Of a DNA stretch of 26,729 nucleotides, positions 1 to 7,954 are shown piece after piece. Position 1 is the stretch's first letter. Every line of letters begins with the position of its first letter. Source of the DNA: Thermatribacter sp964570785. Lineage in GTDB: Bacteria > Atribacterota > Atribacteria > Atribacterales > Thermatribacteraceae. The notes under the pieces are model-generated. The model was given only the letters and a program-made list of their open reading frames with translations, ran no database searches and was not told where the DNA came from. Position numbers and translations under genes: made by a program. The stretch is taken from NCBI GenBank assembly GCA_964570785.1, contig CAZMZG010000021.1, forward strand, positions 1-26,729, given 5' to 3'.

Positions 1-10
1 GGAGGTCATC

Positions 11-553
11 ATGGGAATAATTCGCCAGCCCAAACCAGTGAAGCTTTTCATCGCCATTCTTTATCCGGAGCGGGAAATTCTGGAAAAGGTAAAACCACTC
101 CTTGAAGAGCATTTTGGAAAAATAGAGTGGGAAAGTCCTCATCTTCCTTTCACCCACACCAACTATTATCGCACCATTGGAGAGCGGCTAACCCGGGTTT
201 TTCTGGTCTTTGAGTCCCTCATCGATCCAGGACAACTGGCAGATATCAAAATCACCACCAACCAGATAGAAGACCAAACTGGGGACAAGCAGAAAGAGCG
301 CAGAATCAACCTGGACCCGGGGTACTTCGACGGAGGAAAAATCGTCCTGGCCACTACCAAAAATTTTTCCCACCGGGTATACCTTGGAAAAGGAATCTAT
401 GCAGAAGCCACTATCAAATGGGAAAAAGGAGCTTTCCGCCCTTTCGAATACACTTACCCGGATTATAAAAGCAAGGCCTATCAGCCGATTCTGTTGAAAA
501 TCCGCGAGCTGTACCGCAAATCAATGGAAGAAAGGGAGTCTTCAACCAGGTAA
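11..553 (+). CDS. DUF4416 family protein
   Basis: A 180-residue protein that I recognise as the DUF4416 family, whose function is not known. It starts at an ATG preceded by a strong GGAGGT site at bases 1-6. Recognisable features are an N-terminal PKPVKLFIAILY segment, a central INLDPGY..GGKIVLATTKNFSHRVYLGKGIYAE block and the C-terminal YPDYKS..Y segment. The block around LDPGY and KNFSHR is the most conserved-looking part. There is no signal peptide or membrane segment, so it is probably cytoplasmic. It runs convergent to ddl, and its last 73 bases overlap the 3' end of ddl on the opposite strand. Its promoter and upstream neighbours lie outside the window. The family assignment is from memory of the motif pattern, and no enzymatic role should be assumed. 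Confidence 0.8.
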   Translation: MGIIRQPKPVKLFIAILYPEREILEKVKPLLEEHFGKIEWESPHLPFTHTNYYRTIGERLTRVFLVFESLIDPGQLADIKITTNQIEDQTGDKQKERRINLDPGYFDGGKIVLATTKNFSHRVYLGKGIYAEATIKWEKGAFRPFEYTYPDYKSKAYQPILLKIRELYRKSMEERESSTR

Positions 554-1548
554 TCGATCAGATCCTTAAAGCTCATGCCCATAGCCTGACAGGCCTGAGG
601 AATCAAGCTGGTGGGGGTAAGCCCGGGTATGGTATTGATCTCCAGAAGGTAGAGCTGGTTCTCTTTTTCATCATAAATAAAGTCGGATCTCGACATACCC
701 CGACATCCTAAAGTCCTGTGTATCAAAAGAGCATCTTCTTGTAGCTTTTTTATAACCTTTTCAGGAAGCGGAGCAGGAGTGATCTCCAGGGTGGCACCAG
801 GAGTGTATTTGGAAAAGTAATCAAAAAACTCTCGTTGACGGGGCACGATAAGGGTAGGAGGTAAAGGGAGCAATTCTTTTTTGCCACCTCCCAGAACCCC
901 ACAGGTTACTTCTTTGCCCTCAATCCTTTTTTCAATGATAACACCCTGGTCCAATTTCAAGGCCTCACCTACAGCTTTCCCAAGCTTGGGGAAGCTCTCA
1001 ACCATAAAAACACCAATGCTTGAACCCTGGGAAACTGGCTTTACCACCCAGGAGCCAAAAGATTGGACCTGGAAGAGAAGGAGTTCCGATTTCTCTTCCC
1101 ACTGCGTTCTGTCTATCACAAGACCCGGAGGGACTGTAACACCCACATGCTCGGCGATGATTCTGAAAAAGGCCTTATGCATCCCCAAAGCACTGGCGGT
1201 AACCCCTGAGCCAACATAAGCAATACTTGCCATATCCAGCATTCCCTGAATGGTGCCATCCTCTCCAAATCTTCCATGCAAAGTTATGAACACCAGGTCC
1301 ACTTCCCTGTGAAGCACTTCTATGGCTCCTCCAACCTGGTAGGCTTCAAAACTAACTTTATCCAGAGCAGTGGGTTCAGTGAGGAAAGCAGTGGCAATTC
1401 TCCATATTCCCTCCCGGCTGATAATCACCGGACGCACCAGGTATTTTTCATAATCGACATGTTGAATTACTCCGGACCCCGAGCTCAAACTCACTTCATG
1501 CTCTTCGCCCAGGCCGCCCATTAAAACTGCTAAGCGTATTTTCCTCAT
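481..1548 (-). CDS. ddl: D-alanine--D-alanine ligase
   Basis: ATP-dependent ligase that makes D-Ala-D-Ala for the peptidoglycan precursor in the cytoplasm. The 355-residue length is normal for the family. Visible motifs are the N-terminal GGLGEEHEVSLSSG, the GRFGEDG block, the ATP-grasp VVKPVSQGSSIGV segment, FFDYFSKYTPG in the substrate loop (the tyrosine of KY suggests the D-Ala rather than the D-lactate type) and the C-terminal LLEINTIPGLTPTS metal-binding block. The ATG overlaps the msbA stop as ATGA, with a GGAGG site nine bases upstream inside msbA, so the two are translationally coupled. It is the last gene of the long envelope operon. The final residues after DYLVED form a short extra tail, which is the part overlapping the convergent DUF4416 gene. 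Confidence in function is high. Confidence 0.95.
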   Translation of the reverse strand: MRKIRLAVLMGGLGEEHEVSLSSGSGVIQHVDYEKYLVRPVIISREGIWRIATAFLTEPTALDKVSFEAYQVGGAIEVLHREVDLVFITLHGRFGEDGTIQGMLDMASIAYVGSGVTASALGMHKAFFRIIAEHVGVTVPPGLVIDRTQWEEKSELLLFQVQSFGSWVVKPVSQGSSIGVFMVESFPKLGKAVGEALKLDQGVIIEKRIEGKEVTCGVLGGGKKELLPLPPTLIVPRQREFFDYFSKYTPGATLEITPAPLPEKVIKKLQEDALLIHRTLGCRGMSRSDFIYDEKENQLYLLEINTIPGLTPTSLIPQACQAMGMSFKDLIDYLVEDSLSSIDLRYSSRIFNRIG

Positions 1549-3323
1549 TCCCCTACTCCTCCAAACAAGCGGCGATATTCTTCACAGGAAGCAAGAAGTT
1601 CTTGGTGAGAACCCTGGGCCTTAACGGTTCCGTTCCAAAGCAAAACAATCCTGTCCAGGTCCTTAACCATAGTCGGTGAGTGGGCTACCACAATAACAAT
1701 TTTATCCCGGTCGATTTCGGCAATCGCCTCTCGAATGTAGCGTTCTGATTCCGGATCCAGGTTAGAAGTCGCTTCATCAAAAACCAGAATGGGTGGATCC
1801 TTCAAAAAAGCCCGGGCAATGGCAATACGCTGCTTCTGACCACCTGAAAGGCGACACCCTGAATCTCCAACATTGGTATCGTAACCTTTCTCAAGCGTCA
1901 TCACAAAATCATGAGCTCGCGCCCTTCTGGAAGCCTCAAAAATCTCTGCAGGCCGAGCATTAAGTTTTCCATACAAAATGTTTTCCCAAACCGTCCCTCC
2001 CAAAACCAGGGCATCTTGCAGTACCACTCCGATCAGGTTGCGCAACGAAGAAAGCCGAATCCGGCGAATATCAATACCATCTATTTCAATGCTTCCTGAA
2101 TCCGGATCATAAAAACGCAAAAGCAAGTTAATCAAAGTGCTTTTTCCAGCTCCGCTGGGACCTACAATGCCCACCTTCTCCCCAATTTTCACTTCCAGGC
2201 TAAAATCCCTGAGCACTTTTTCCCCTCGATAAGAGAAAGAAACGTTTCTGATACTCAGGCCCTGAGTAACCTCTTTTTTGTCAACGTTGCCCTCTTCATC
2301 TTTTATCTGGGGAGGGGTGTCCAGAAATTCAAAAATGCGCTCCGCCGAAGCCAGGCTCTGCTGAAGTATCTGGAAGCCCCTGCTGAAACTGGAAAGGGGT
2401 GAAGCAGCAGTAACCAGGTAACCAAGAAAGGCAACCAACCCTCCAGGAGTAAGGTTTCCCCGAATGACTTCTCTTCCCCCAAACCAGACAACCGCAGTAA
2501 GCGCGCAGGAAGCAATCAGCTCTACAAGCGGAGTAAGCAAAGCCTTGGCCCGAGCCTGTTTCATAGCCAACCTGAAGTTAATTTCGTTTTCAGTCTCAAA
2601 ACGCTGTACCTCATAGGGCGAGCTTACATAAGACTGAATAATCTTCATTCCAGTAACCGCCCGTTCAATAAGAGAGGTTAAAGTAGCCGTCTTCTTTTGC
2701 AGAAGATGCGAAGCTCCTCTAATTCTTTTTCCCAGATAGTCTATGCACACACCCACCAGAGGGAAAACAGCCACCGAAAAAAGGGCCAGTTTCCAGTGAA
2801 TGAAAAACAGGAAAACCATGGAACCAAGGAAAATCAGAATGTCCATAAAAACGTTCAAAAACACGTTGGCAAAGAAGTTCTGGAGTATAGATATGTCGTT
2901 AGTCATGCGAGAAATGACTTCTCCAGTTGGGTTTTCGTGAAAAAAGGAGGCAGAAAGATTGTGCAGATGAGCGTAAAGTTCAGAGCGCAAACGGGTGATG
3001 GTCCTGAAGCCGGCAATAGAAATCCAGTAGTTTTGAACATAAGAGGCAACGCCTTTGACAAAAAAGATTATTACCACTCCAAAAGAAATAATCATCAAAA
3101 GGCGAATATTGCGCTCGAGAAGCACTTTATCTATGATATCCTTGACCAACCAGGGAAGAACAACGCTGAAGCTGGCTCCGATAAAAGCCATCAAAATGGC
3201 GCCCAAAACAAACTTCCAGTAAGGCTTTAAATACCTCAACAAGCGCCAAAAGCTGCTTTTCCTAAAAACACTCTTACTCTTTAAGAAACTCGCAGACCTT
3301 TTCAGCCAACTGTATCGCTGCAT
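1545..3323 (-). CDS. msbA: MsbA-like ABC exporter (fused permease and ATPase)
   Basis: A 592-residue half-transporter with an N-terminal six-helix exporter domain (about residues 35-330) and a C-terminal nucleotide-binding domain. Visible ATPase motifs are Walker A GPSGAGKST (lysine about 394), the Q-loop VVLQD, the LSGGQ signature, Walker B ILVFDEAT and the H-loop histidine in VAHSPT. It should act as a homodimer in the inner membrane, flipping a lipid. Its position directly after the lipid A synthesis genes makes core lipid A the likely cargo, as for MsbA, but sequence alone cannot separate it from other multidrug/lipid exporters. The chosen ATG has an AGGGGAG site about 11 bases upstream and overlaps the previous gene by 50 bases. 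A later TTG just before LRYLKPYWK is possible but lacks a good ribosome site. Confidence 0.88.
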   Translation of the reverse strand: MQRYSWLKRSASFLKSKSVFRKSSFWRLLRYLKPYWKFVLGAILMAFIGASFSVVLPWLVKDIIDKVLLERNIRLLMIISFGVVIIFFVKGVASYVQNYWISIAGFRTITRLRSELYAHLHNLSASFFHENPTGEVISRMTNDISILQNFFANVFLNVFMDILIFLGSMVFLFFIHWKLALFSVAVFPLVGVCIDYLGKRIRGASHLLQKKTATLTSLIERAVTGMKIIQSYVSSPYEVQRFETENEINFRLAMKQARAKALLTPLVELIASCALTAVVWFGGREVIRGNLTPGGLVAFLGYLVTAASPLSSFSRGFQILQQSLASAERIFEFLDTPPQIKDEEGNVDKKEVTQGLSIRNVSFSYRGEKVLRDFSLEVKIGEKVGIVGPSGAGKSTLINLLLRFYDPDSGSIEIDGIDIRRIRLSSLRNLIGVVLQDALVLGGTVWENILYGKLNARPAEIFEASRRARAHDFVMTLEKGYDTNVGDSGCRLSGGQKQRIAIARAFLKDPPILVFDEATSNLDPESERYIREAIAEIDRDKIVIVVAHSPTMVKDLDRIVLLWNGTVKAQGSHQELLASCEEYRRLFGGVGE

Positions 3324-4401
3324 CTCGAGAAAATCTCCCCTTTGCGAGAACCAATCGCTGAGTATCTTCCCCCTGAAGTCCTTCTCTTATTCCCCTTACA
3401 ACCTCCTGAGGAGTGATTTTCCCTCGAAACTCCGGGAAAATCTCGGCATCAAAAACCCGGTTGGGCAGGGAAACCCACCTGATTCTTTGATTCAATTTTT
3501 CGACCAGCCTGGGCTTTACTATTTTACCCCAAAACGGCAAAACATCCAGCAGGCCCCACGCACCCTGGAGAGGAAGTTTTTCAACGCCCTTTCCCAGAGG
3601 TAACACCACCACTCCTTTTTTACCCCGATAAACCACTTCCAGGTTAACCGAACCGGGGACCATGACTGCAAAATCACTTTCCTCAATCAGGGAGGAAGTA
3701 TGCCCCCAAACTGTCTTGAACAAGGACTCTACCTGACTTTCCACCTCCGCAAAACTTTCCAATTCCAGAAACTCCGGAAAGCCCAACACGAAAGAAGCCT
3801 TTGGATAGTAATCTTTGCGCAATAGAAAAGCCACCTCACAATAAAAAGGTAGAATATAGGGATAAAAAGCGGGGCGACTCCCAGGAAGGAACAAAAAGCG
3901 CGGTTTTCCCTCCTCAAAAAAGCCCGGAGAGGTCCGAGATCGAACACGACACAAAGAGCATAACAGATCCCCCACCAGAAAACGCTTCTCAGGAGGATAG
4001 CTCTCCAGGTATTTTTCAAAACGCACCAAAAAAAGGTCCACCTTCCCGGTGCCCCGGGGGGGAATACCATAAGCCCAGAGCGGATAACCACTTTTGCGCT
4101 TCAAGCGGTAAGCGTAAAAAAGATCTCCACCCATAAAAAGCACCAGCCCTGATCTCGGAAAGGCTACCCGCTCCAGAAACAAAAACCTGAAAACATGGCG
4201 GGAGCCAACGATTCTCTCAACAAGCGGCAGGCTCCAGACCGCTCTTTCCTCCCAGCCACTTGCAAACTGGCAGGGAGGGATAATTACCCAAACCTTTATC
4301 TCTTCGGTGACGGAACGGAGAGCTTCCAGAAAAGGGCGCAAGCTGTAGCAAACTTCCCCAGGACCATTTACAGTTATAAGAAGCAGTGGGTTTTCATAAA
4401 T
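3274..4401 (-). CDS. LpxB-like GT-B glycosyltransferase paralog
   Basis: A second, divergent relative of lipid-A-disaccharide synthase, placed directly after lpxB. Shared landmarks are an N-terminal glycine motif (VNGPGEV in place of LpxB's GETSGD), the LPGSRP block in mid-protein and a C-terminal VPGSVNLEVVYRGKKGVVVLPL segment that matches LpxB's CSGTVTLEMALLG. The donor and acceptor are unknown. The start is problematic. A TTG at 4341 gives an open frame of 355 residues but cuts off LLLITVNGPGEV, which is clearly coding and extends in frame back to a TGA just before 4401. The only candidates there are ATT at 4401 or CTG at 4386. Alternatively, one missing base in the AAAA run after the ATG at 4397 hides a normal start that overlaps the lpxB stop. 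I give the full in-frame extent. It overlaps msbA by 50 bases. Confidence 0.75.
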   Translation of the reverse strand: MYENPLLLITVNGPGEVCYSLRPFLEALRSVTEEIKVWVIIPPCQFASGWEERAVWSLPLVERIVGSRHVFRFLFLERVAFPRSGLVLFMGGDLFYAYRLKRKSGYPLWAYGIPPRGTGKVDLFLVRFEKYLESYPPEKRFLVGDLLCSLCRVRSRTSPGFFEEGKPRFLFLPGSRPAFYPYILPFYCEVAFLLRKDYYPKASFVLGFPEFLELESFAEVESQVESLFKTVWGHTSSLIEESDFAVMVPGSVNLEVVYRGKKGVVVLPLGKGVEKLPLQGAWGLLDVLPFWGKIVKPRLVEKLNQRIRWVSLPNRVFDAEIFPEFRGKITPQEVVRGIREGLQGEDTQRLVLAKGRFSRDAAIQLAEKVCEFLKE

Positions 4402-5521
4402 ATCGCTTCACCACCCAGGCCACATTTTCAAAGGGATTACCACGGTAAAGGCGTGTCTTGAGCTTCTTGCTCCATAAGAGAGCTGCTTCCTTGTGCCGCC
4501 TACTTTCACCCAGGAACCTCTCCACCTCCTGCACCAGCCGGTCCGGCCTAAAATCATCCTGGATAAGTTCCGGGCAGACCTCTTCCTGGGCAAGAATGTT
4601 GGGAAGCCCCACCCACCCTTTCTTAACCAGGAGCCGAGCAAGCCAGTAGGTAAGGCCAGAAACTCGGTAAACGATGACCTGGGGAATTCCCAGAAGGGCC
4701 ATTTCCAGAGTCACCGTGCCGGAACAAGAAATAGAAAGAAAGGCTTTTCGGGCAACATCGTAAAGTTCTTCGTGCTTAACCAAATTTATCGGCAAGTTTC
4801 GCAGCTTTTCGCAAATCAAATCTCTTACTCCAGAAGAAGCAACCACCAGTTTCCAGTTCAAAAAGGGGTATTTCTCAGAAAGAAGGTGCACCGCTGGAAG
4901 TACTCTCTCCAGATAGGTCTCAATTTCCCGAACCCTGCTTCCTGGAAGAAGCAGCACTGTTTTTTTATTCGGATCAGCTGGACAGGCTTTTTCCCTTTCA
5001 AACTGCTCCACAAACCAGGCCACCGGATGTCCCACCCACAAAGCCTTTTGAGAATCGAAATAGTTCTCCTCCCAGGGGAAAATGGTACATATAGCGTTCG
5101 CCCAGCGGGAAAGCTTTTTTGCTCTACTCCTTCCCCACACCCAAACCTGAGGGGGTACAAAATAAATCACCGGCACTTTGCGCTCATAACAGAAGCGGGC
5201 CAGTCGCATATTGAAACCGGGATTATCAACCAGGAGAACACAGTGAGGAGGCTCAGAAACGAGATAGCGAGTAGCTCTCCTAAAAAGCGACCACCACTTG
5301 CTCAGAGAATGCACAGCTTCCCACAGGCCCACCGTGGCTATGTGTTGAGTATTACCCAAAAGCACTGCACCGCTTGCTTGAAGTTCTTCCCCTCCCAGGG
5401 CAACCACCGAAAGCCCAGGGCAAATCTTGCGCAGGACCTTAATCACCAGGGAAGCATAGCGATCTCCAGAGGTCTCACCGGTGGACACAAAGACTACTTT
5501 ACGAGAAAGGGAAACTTCCAT
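4394..5521 (-). CDS. lpxB: Lipid-A-disaccharide synthase
   Basis: GT19-family enzyme that joins UDP-2,3-diacylglucosamine and lipid X into the lipid A disaccharide at the inner face of the inner membrane. At 375 residues it is of usual length. Visible motifs are GETSGD (15-20), LGGEELQASG, VDNPGFN with D99 at the position of the catalytic aspartate, PPQVWVWGRSRAKKL, FPWEENYF, VGHP, LLPGSRVREI, CSGTVTLEMALLGIPQVIVYR and the C-terminal PNILAQEEVCPELIQDD. The ATG lies inside the 3' end of lpxI (23-base overlap), immediately downstream of the LpxI step that supplies one of its substrates. The stop TGA overlaps an ATG at 4397 that would be the expected start of the next gene. Confidence 0.96.
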   Translation of the reverse strand: MEVSLSRKVVFVSTGETSGDRYASLVIKVLRKICPGLSVVALGGEELQASGAVLLGNTQHIATVGLWEAVHSLSKWWSLFRRATRYLVSEPPHCVLLVDNPGFNMRLARFCYERKVPVIYFVPPQVWVWGRSRAKKLSRWANAICTIFPWEENYFDSQKALWVGHPVAWFVEQFEREKACPADPNKKTVLLLPGSRVREIETYLERVLPAVHLLSEKYPFLNWKLVVASSGVRDLICEKLRNLPINLVKHEELYDVARKAFLSISCSGTVTLEMALLGIPQVIVYRVSGLTYWLARLLVKKGWVGLPNILAQEEVCPELIQDDFRPDRLVQEVERFLGESRRHKEAALLWSKKLKTRLYRGNPFENVAWVVKRYL

Positions 5522-6320
5522 TTCTTGAAATACCCACGATGCCTATACCCAAGGAATTAGCAAGACTAATCACTTCAGGAAGGTTTATAATCATCGTCTT
5601 TTGAGCTTCAAGAGCAATGATGCCACCTTGCTTGCCAAGCGCACGAATGGTTTCTTCGCCAATCGCGGGAACGTCTACAAAGAAATCCTGTCTGCTGCGT
5701 GCCATTTTCACCACCACAACCTCACCTTCTCCAAAAGAAATTCCCCTTCGGATGGTCTCCGTGGTTCCCTCCGCTGCCTCAACAGCAAGTACTGCTCCTT
5801 CCTTCAACACCACGGTTTGCCCTACTTCCCAATCGGCAAGAAAAGAAGCAATTTGCATGCCTTTCTTGATGTCGCCCCAGTGATGGGAGTTGGGCCTTTT
5901 GCAGGTAAGAAAACCCAGTGGCGTTAAGCTATCTGAGAGAAACTCGACCGGTGAAAGCAGGGAACAGTTCTTTTTTTGAAAAAAGCTAAATACCGCCTCC
6001 AGGATTTCTCGATCGCCTTTAACAAGCAGCTCAGACAACAAAAGCCCGAGGTCTTCAGCAATAAGCTTTTCGCAAAATAAAAATCCCCGGGGAACCTTAC
6101 CAGCAAAACACAGATAGTTCAGGGCATTGCTGGTAAGATAATCCAGAATATTATGTAAAGAAAAGCGGTCATCCAAAAAATCAGGGAAAAAAGAAGGTCC
6201 ATAGCGCAAAAAAGAATAGCCGTAAACTTTTACTCGGGCAAATCTTTTTTTAGCTTCCTGGTACACCAACTCGGGAACCAAGCCCTCCCCGGCAAGCAGG
6301 AGAAGCCCCTCACTCCGCAT
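5499..6320 (-). CDS. lpxI: UDP-2,3-diacylglucosamine diphosphatase LpxI
   Basis: Hydrolyses UDP-2,3-diacylglucosamine to lipid X, the fourth step of lipid A synthesis. It belongs to the LpxI (DUF1009) family, which replaces LpxH in alphaproteobacteria and many other diderms. The 273-residue protein has the N-terminal LAGEGLVPELV motif, a middle LTPLGFLTCKRPN segment, the LKEGAVLAVEAAEGTTETIRRG block and the C-terminal FVDVPAIGEETI block, where D216 matches the aspartate needed for catalysis in the Caulobacter enzyme. It ends with ALEAQKTMIINLPEVI. The ATG lies within the last codons of lpxA (11-base overlap) and a GGAGG site lies in the lpxA end. No LpxH-type metallophosphoesterase is seen in the window. 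Confidence 0.94.
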   Translation of the reverse strand: MRSEGLLLLAGEGLVPELVYQEAKKRFARVKVYGYSFLRYGPSFFPDFLDDRFSLHNILDYLTSNALNYLCFAGKVPRGFLFCEKLIAEDLGLLLSELLVKGDREILEAVFSFFQKKNCSLLSPVEFLSDSLTPLGFLTCKRPNSHHWGDIKKGMQIASFLADWEVGQTVVLKEGAVLAVEAAEGTTETIRRGISFGEGEVVVVKMARSRQDFFVDVPAIGEETIRALGKQGGIIALEAQKTMIINLPEVISLANSLGIGIVGISRNGSFPFS

Positions 6321-7125
6321 TTTCCTTCAACCTCCGATTTTCCTTCCAGTGCAGGACACCCCTTTTAGAACCTTCAAAGAAAACAATTATTTCTCGGGCT
6401 AACTCATAAGCAGAAAATTCTTCTTTAGCCAGATCCAGGGCTTTATTGAGAGGCAACGAAGAACGATAAATAACCCCGTAGACCCTCTTGATCAGTTCTC
6501 TTTCCGAAGCGGAAAAACCTTTCCGTCGCAAGCCCACTACGTTCAAACCAAATATCCTGGCAGGGTGTCCATCAACAAGCAGAAAAGGAGGAACATCCAT
6601 GACCACTTTGGAAAGCCCGCCCACCATGGCCAGCCTTCCAATGCGCACAAACTGATGCACTCCCACGTACCCACTGAGCACCGCCTGAGGGCCAACCTTC
6701 ACATAACCAGCCAGCGTCGCGCCATTGGCCATAGTTACCTCATCCCCTATTTCGCAGTTATGGGCTACATGGCAACAAGCCATAATGAAACAGCTATCAC
6801 CTATTCGCGTTGACTTGCCCTCACCCGTAGCCCGGTGCACAGTAACAAATTCTCTCAAAATAGTATGGTCACCAATTATCACTTCGGTATCTTCACCCCG
6901 ATAGGCAACATCCTGGGGGGGAGCACCCAAAACCACGTGATGACCTATGGTGCAGTTTTTTCCAATGCTCACTCTGCCTTCAATGACCGAAAAAGCACCA
7001 ATCCTGGTCCCCTCACCTATCCGAACCTTTCCACCAATAACCGAATAGGGACCCACTTCTACACTTTTATCCAGAACTGCTCCTGCTTCAACACAGGCGG
7101 TAGGATGAACGTTCACCTTTTTCAC
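6310..7125 (-). CDS. lpxA: UDP-N-acetylglucosamine acyltransferase
   Basis: First enzyme of lipid A synthesis, transferring an acyl chain from acyl-ACP to the 3-OH of UDP-GlcNAc. The 271-residue protein shows the left-handed beta-helix hexapeptide pattern (repeats such as VGPYSVIG, IGAFSVIE, IGKNCTIG) over about residues 8-195 and a helical C-terminal domain. H119 and H122 in the CCHVAHNC segment match the His pair of the E. coli enzyme, with H122 as the expected catalytic base. GAPPQDVAYRGE and the C-terminal NVVGLRRKGFS segment are typical. The start is GTG with a GAGGAG site four to five bases upstream, both inside lpxC (38-base overlap). It lies directly between lpxC and lpxI, and fabZ, often found beside lpxA, is absent. 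Confidence 0.97.
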   Translation of the reverse strand: MKKVNVHPTACVEAGAVLDKSVEVGPYSVIGGKVRIGEGTRIGAFSVIEGRVSIGKNCTIGHHVVLGAPPQDVAYRGEDTEVIIGDHTILREFVTVHRATGEGKSTRIGDSCFIMACCHVAHNCEIGDEVTMANGATLAGYVKVGPQAVLSGYVGVHQFVRIGRLAMVGGLSKVVMDVPPFLLVDGHPARIFGLNVVGLRRKGFSASERELIKRVYGVIYRSSLPLNKALDLAKEEFSAYELAREIIVFFEGSKRGVLHWKENRRLKENAE

Positions 7126-7954
7126 TCATCTCCTCGCTGAGCAATCTCGCCAGTTCACGGTTTAACCTGTGACCTGAGCGTACTGCAAAAAAACAACCCC
7201 GAACTCTTACCCGCAAAAGAAATAAATCCCCCAAAAAATCAAGGATTTTATGCAAGGCAGGTTCCTTAGGAGAGCGAAGCGGAGAGGAAGGATATCCATC
7301 AGGTCCAAAAATTATTGCCCAGTCCCGAGCTCCCTTTCCCAAACCGCTTTTTGTGAGATAAGGTAATTCAAAATGAAAAGTAAAAGTGCGTGATGCAGCC
7401 AGCTCCAGAAAAGGATCCTCTTCGCTGAAAGTGGCTACCTGGGCAAAATGAGAATGTTCCACCGCATCCAGAAAATAGAAAACCTGCATTTTTTCAGAAG
7501 GAAAAGCCAGAATATAGCTTTCGCCGTCACCAACCTGCAAAAAACTGCTCACCCTCCAAAAAGGAGAAGGAACCTCCTGGGGCACAACATCTGCTTTATT
7601 AAATTCTTCAATCCAGAAAAGGGAACTGGTATCCCCAGCAGGTAATTCATCTCCCCAGACCAGAACCTCGAGATTGTCAATACCCATAAGGTAACAGGCC
7701 GCCAGAAAATGCTCTACTGTCCTGAGTTCTACCTCTCCCTTCGCCAGGGAAGTGGAACGGGGAAAGGGAGAAAGCCACCTCAAGGAAGCAGGAATAACAG
7801 CTTTCCCAGATGATGAGAAAACCTTGAAAACAATGCCCTGGTTTGCACTGGCAGGAAATACTTTGACCCTGACCTCTCTTCCACCGTGTAAACCCCTACC
7901 CTGTACCTCAAAAGGTTGGCAGATGGTTTTCTGAAAGTAACAATTTTCGCTCAT
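7088..7954 (-). CDS. lpxC: UDP-3-O-acyl-GlcNAc deacetylase
   Basis: Zinc hydrolase for the committed step of lipid A synthesis. The 288 residues form the two usual subdomains. Zinc ligands are visible as H82 (in TVEHFLAA), H235 and D239 (in HKILDFLGD). E81 is the expected general base, and H262 in SGHRLN is the other catalytic histidine. K236 of HK is also kept. The GDGSA-type loop of other LpxC proteins is less conserved here and reads AGDTSS. The ATG overlaps the lpxD stop as ATGA. Levels of LpxC are commonly set by proteolysis in proteobacteria, but nothing in the sequence tells whether that applies here. Confidence 0.96.
   Translation of the reverse strand: MSENCYFQKTICQPFEVQGRGLHGGREVRVKVFPASANQGIVFKVFSSSGKAVIPASLRWLSPFPRSTSLAKGEVELRTVEHFLAACYLMGIDNLEVLVWGDELPAGDTSSLFWIEEFNKADVVPQEVPSPFWRVSSFLQVGDGESYILAFPSEKMQVFYFLDAVEHSHFAQVATFSEEDPFLELAASRTFTFHFELPYLTKSGLGKGARDWAIIFGPDGYPSSPLRSPKEPALHKILDFLGDLFLLRVRVRGCFFAVRSGHRLNRELARLLSEEMSEKGERSSYRLC

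Noticed and set aside
2697..3230. 177-codon plus-strand frame opposite the msbA membrane domain
   Set aside because: Antisense to hydrophobic helices, which produces charged pseudo-proteins; no supporting signals.
4493..5560. 355-codon plus-strand open frame opposite lpxB
   Set aside because: Opposite strongly conserved lpxB and lpxI ends; composition is that of an antisense frame.
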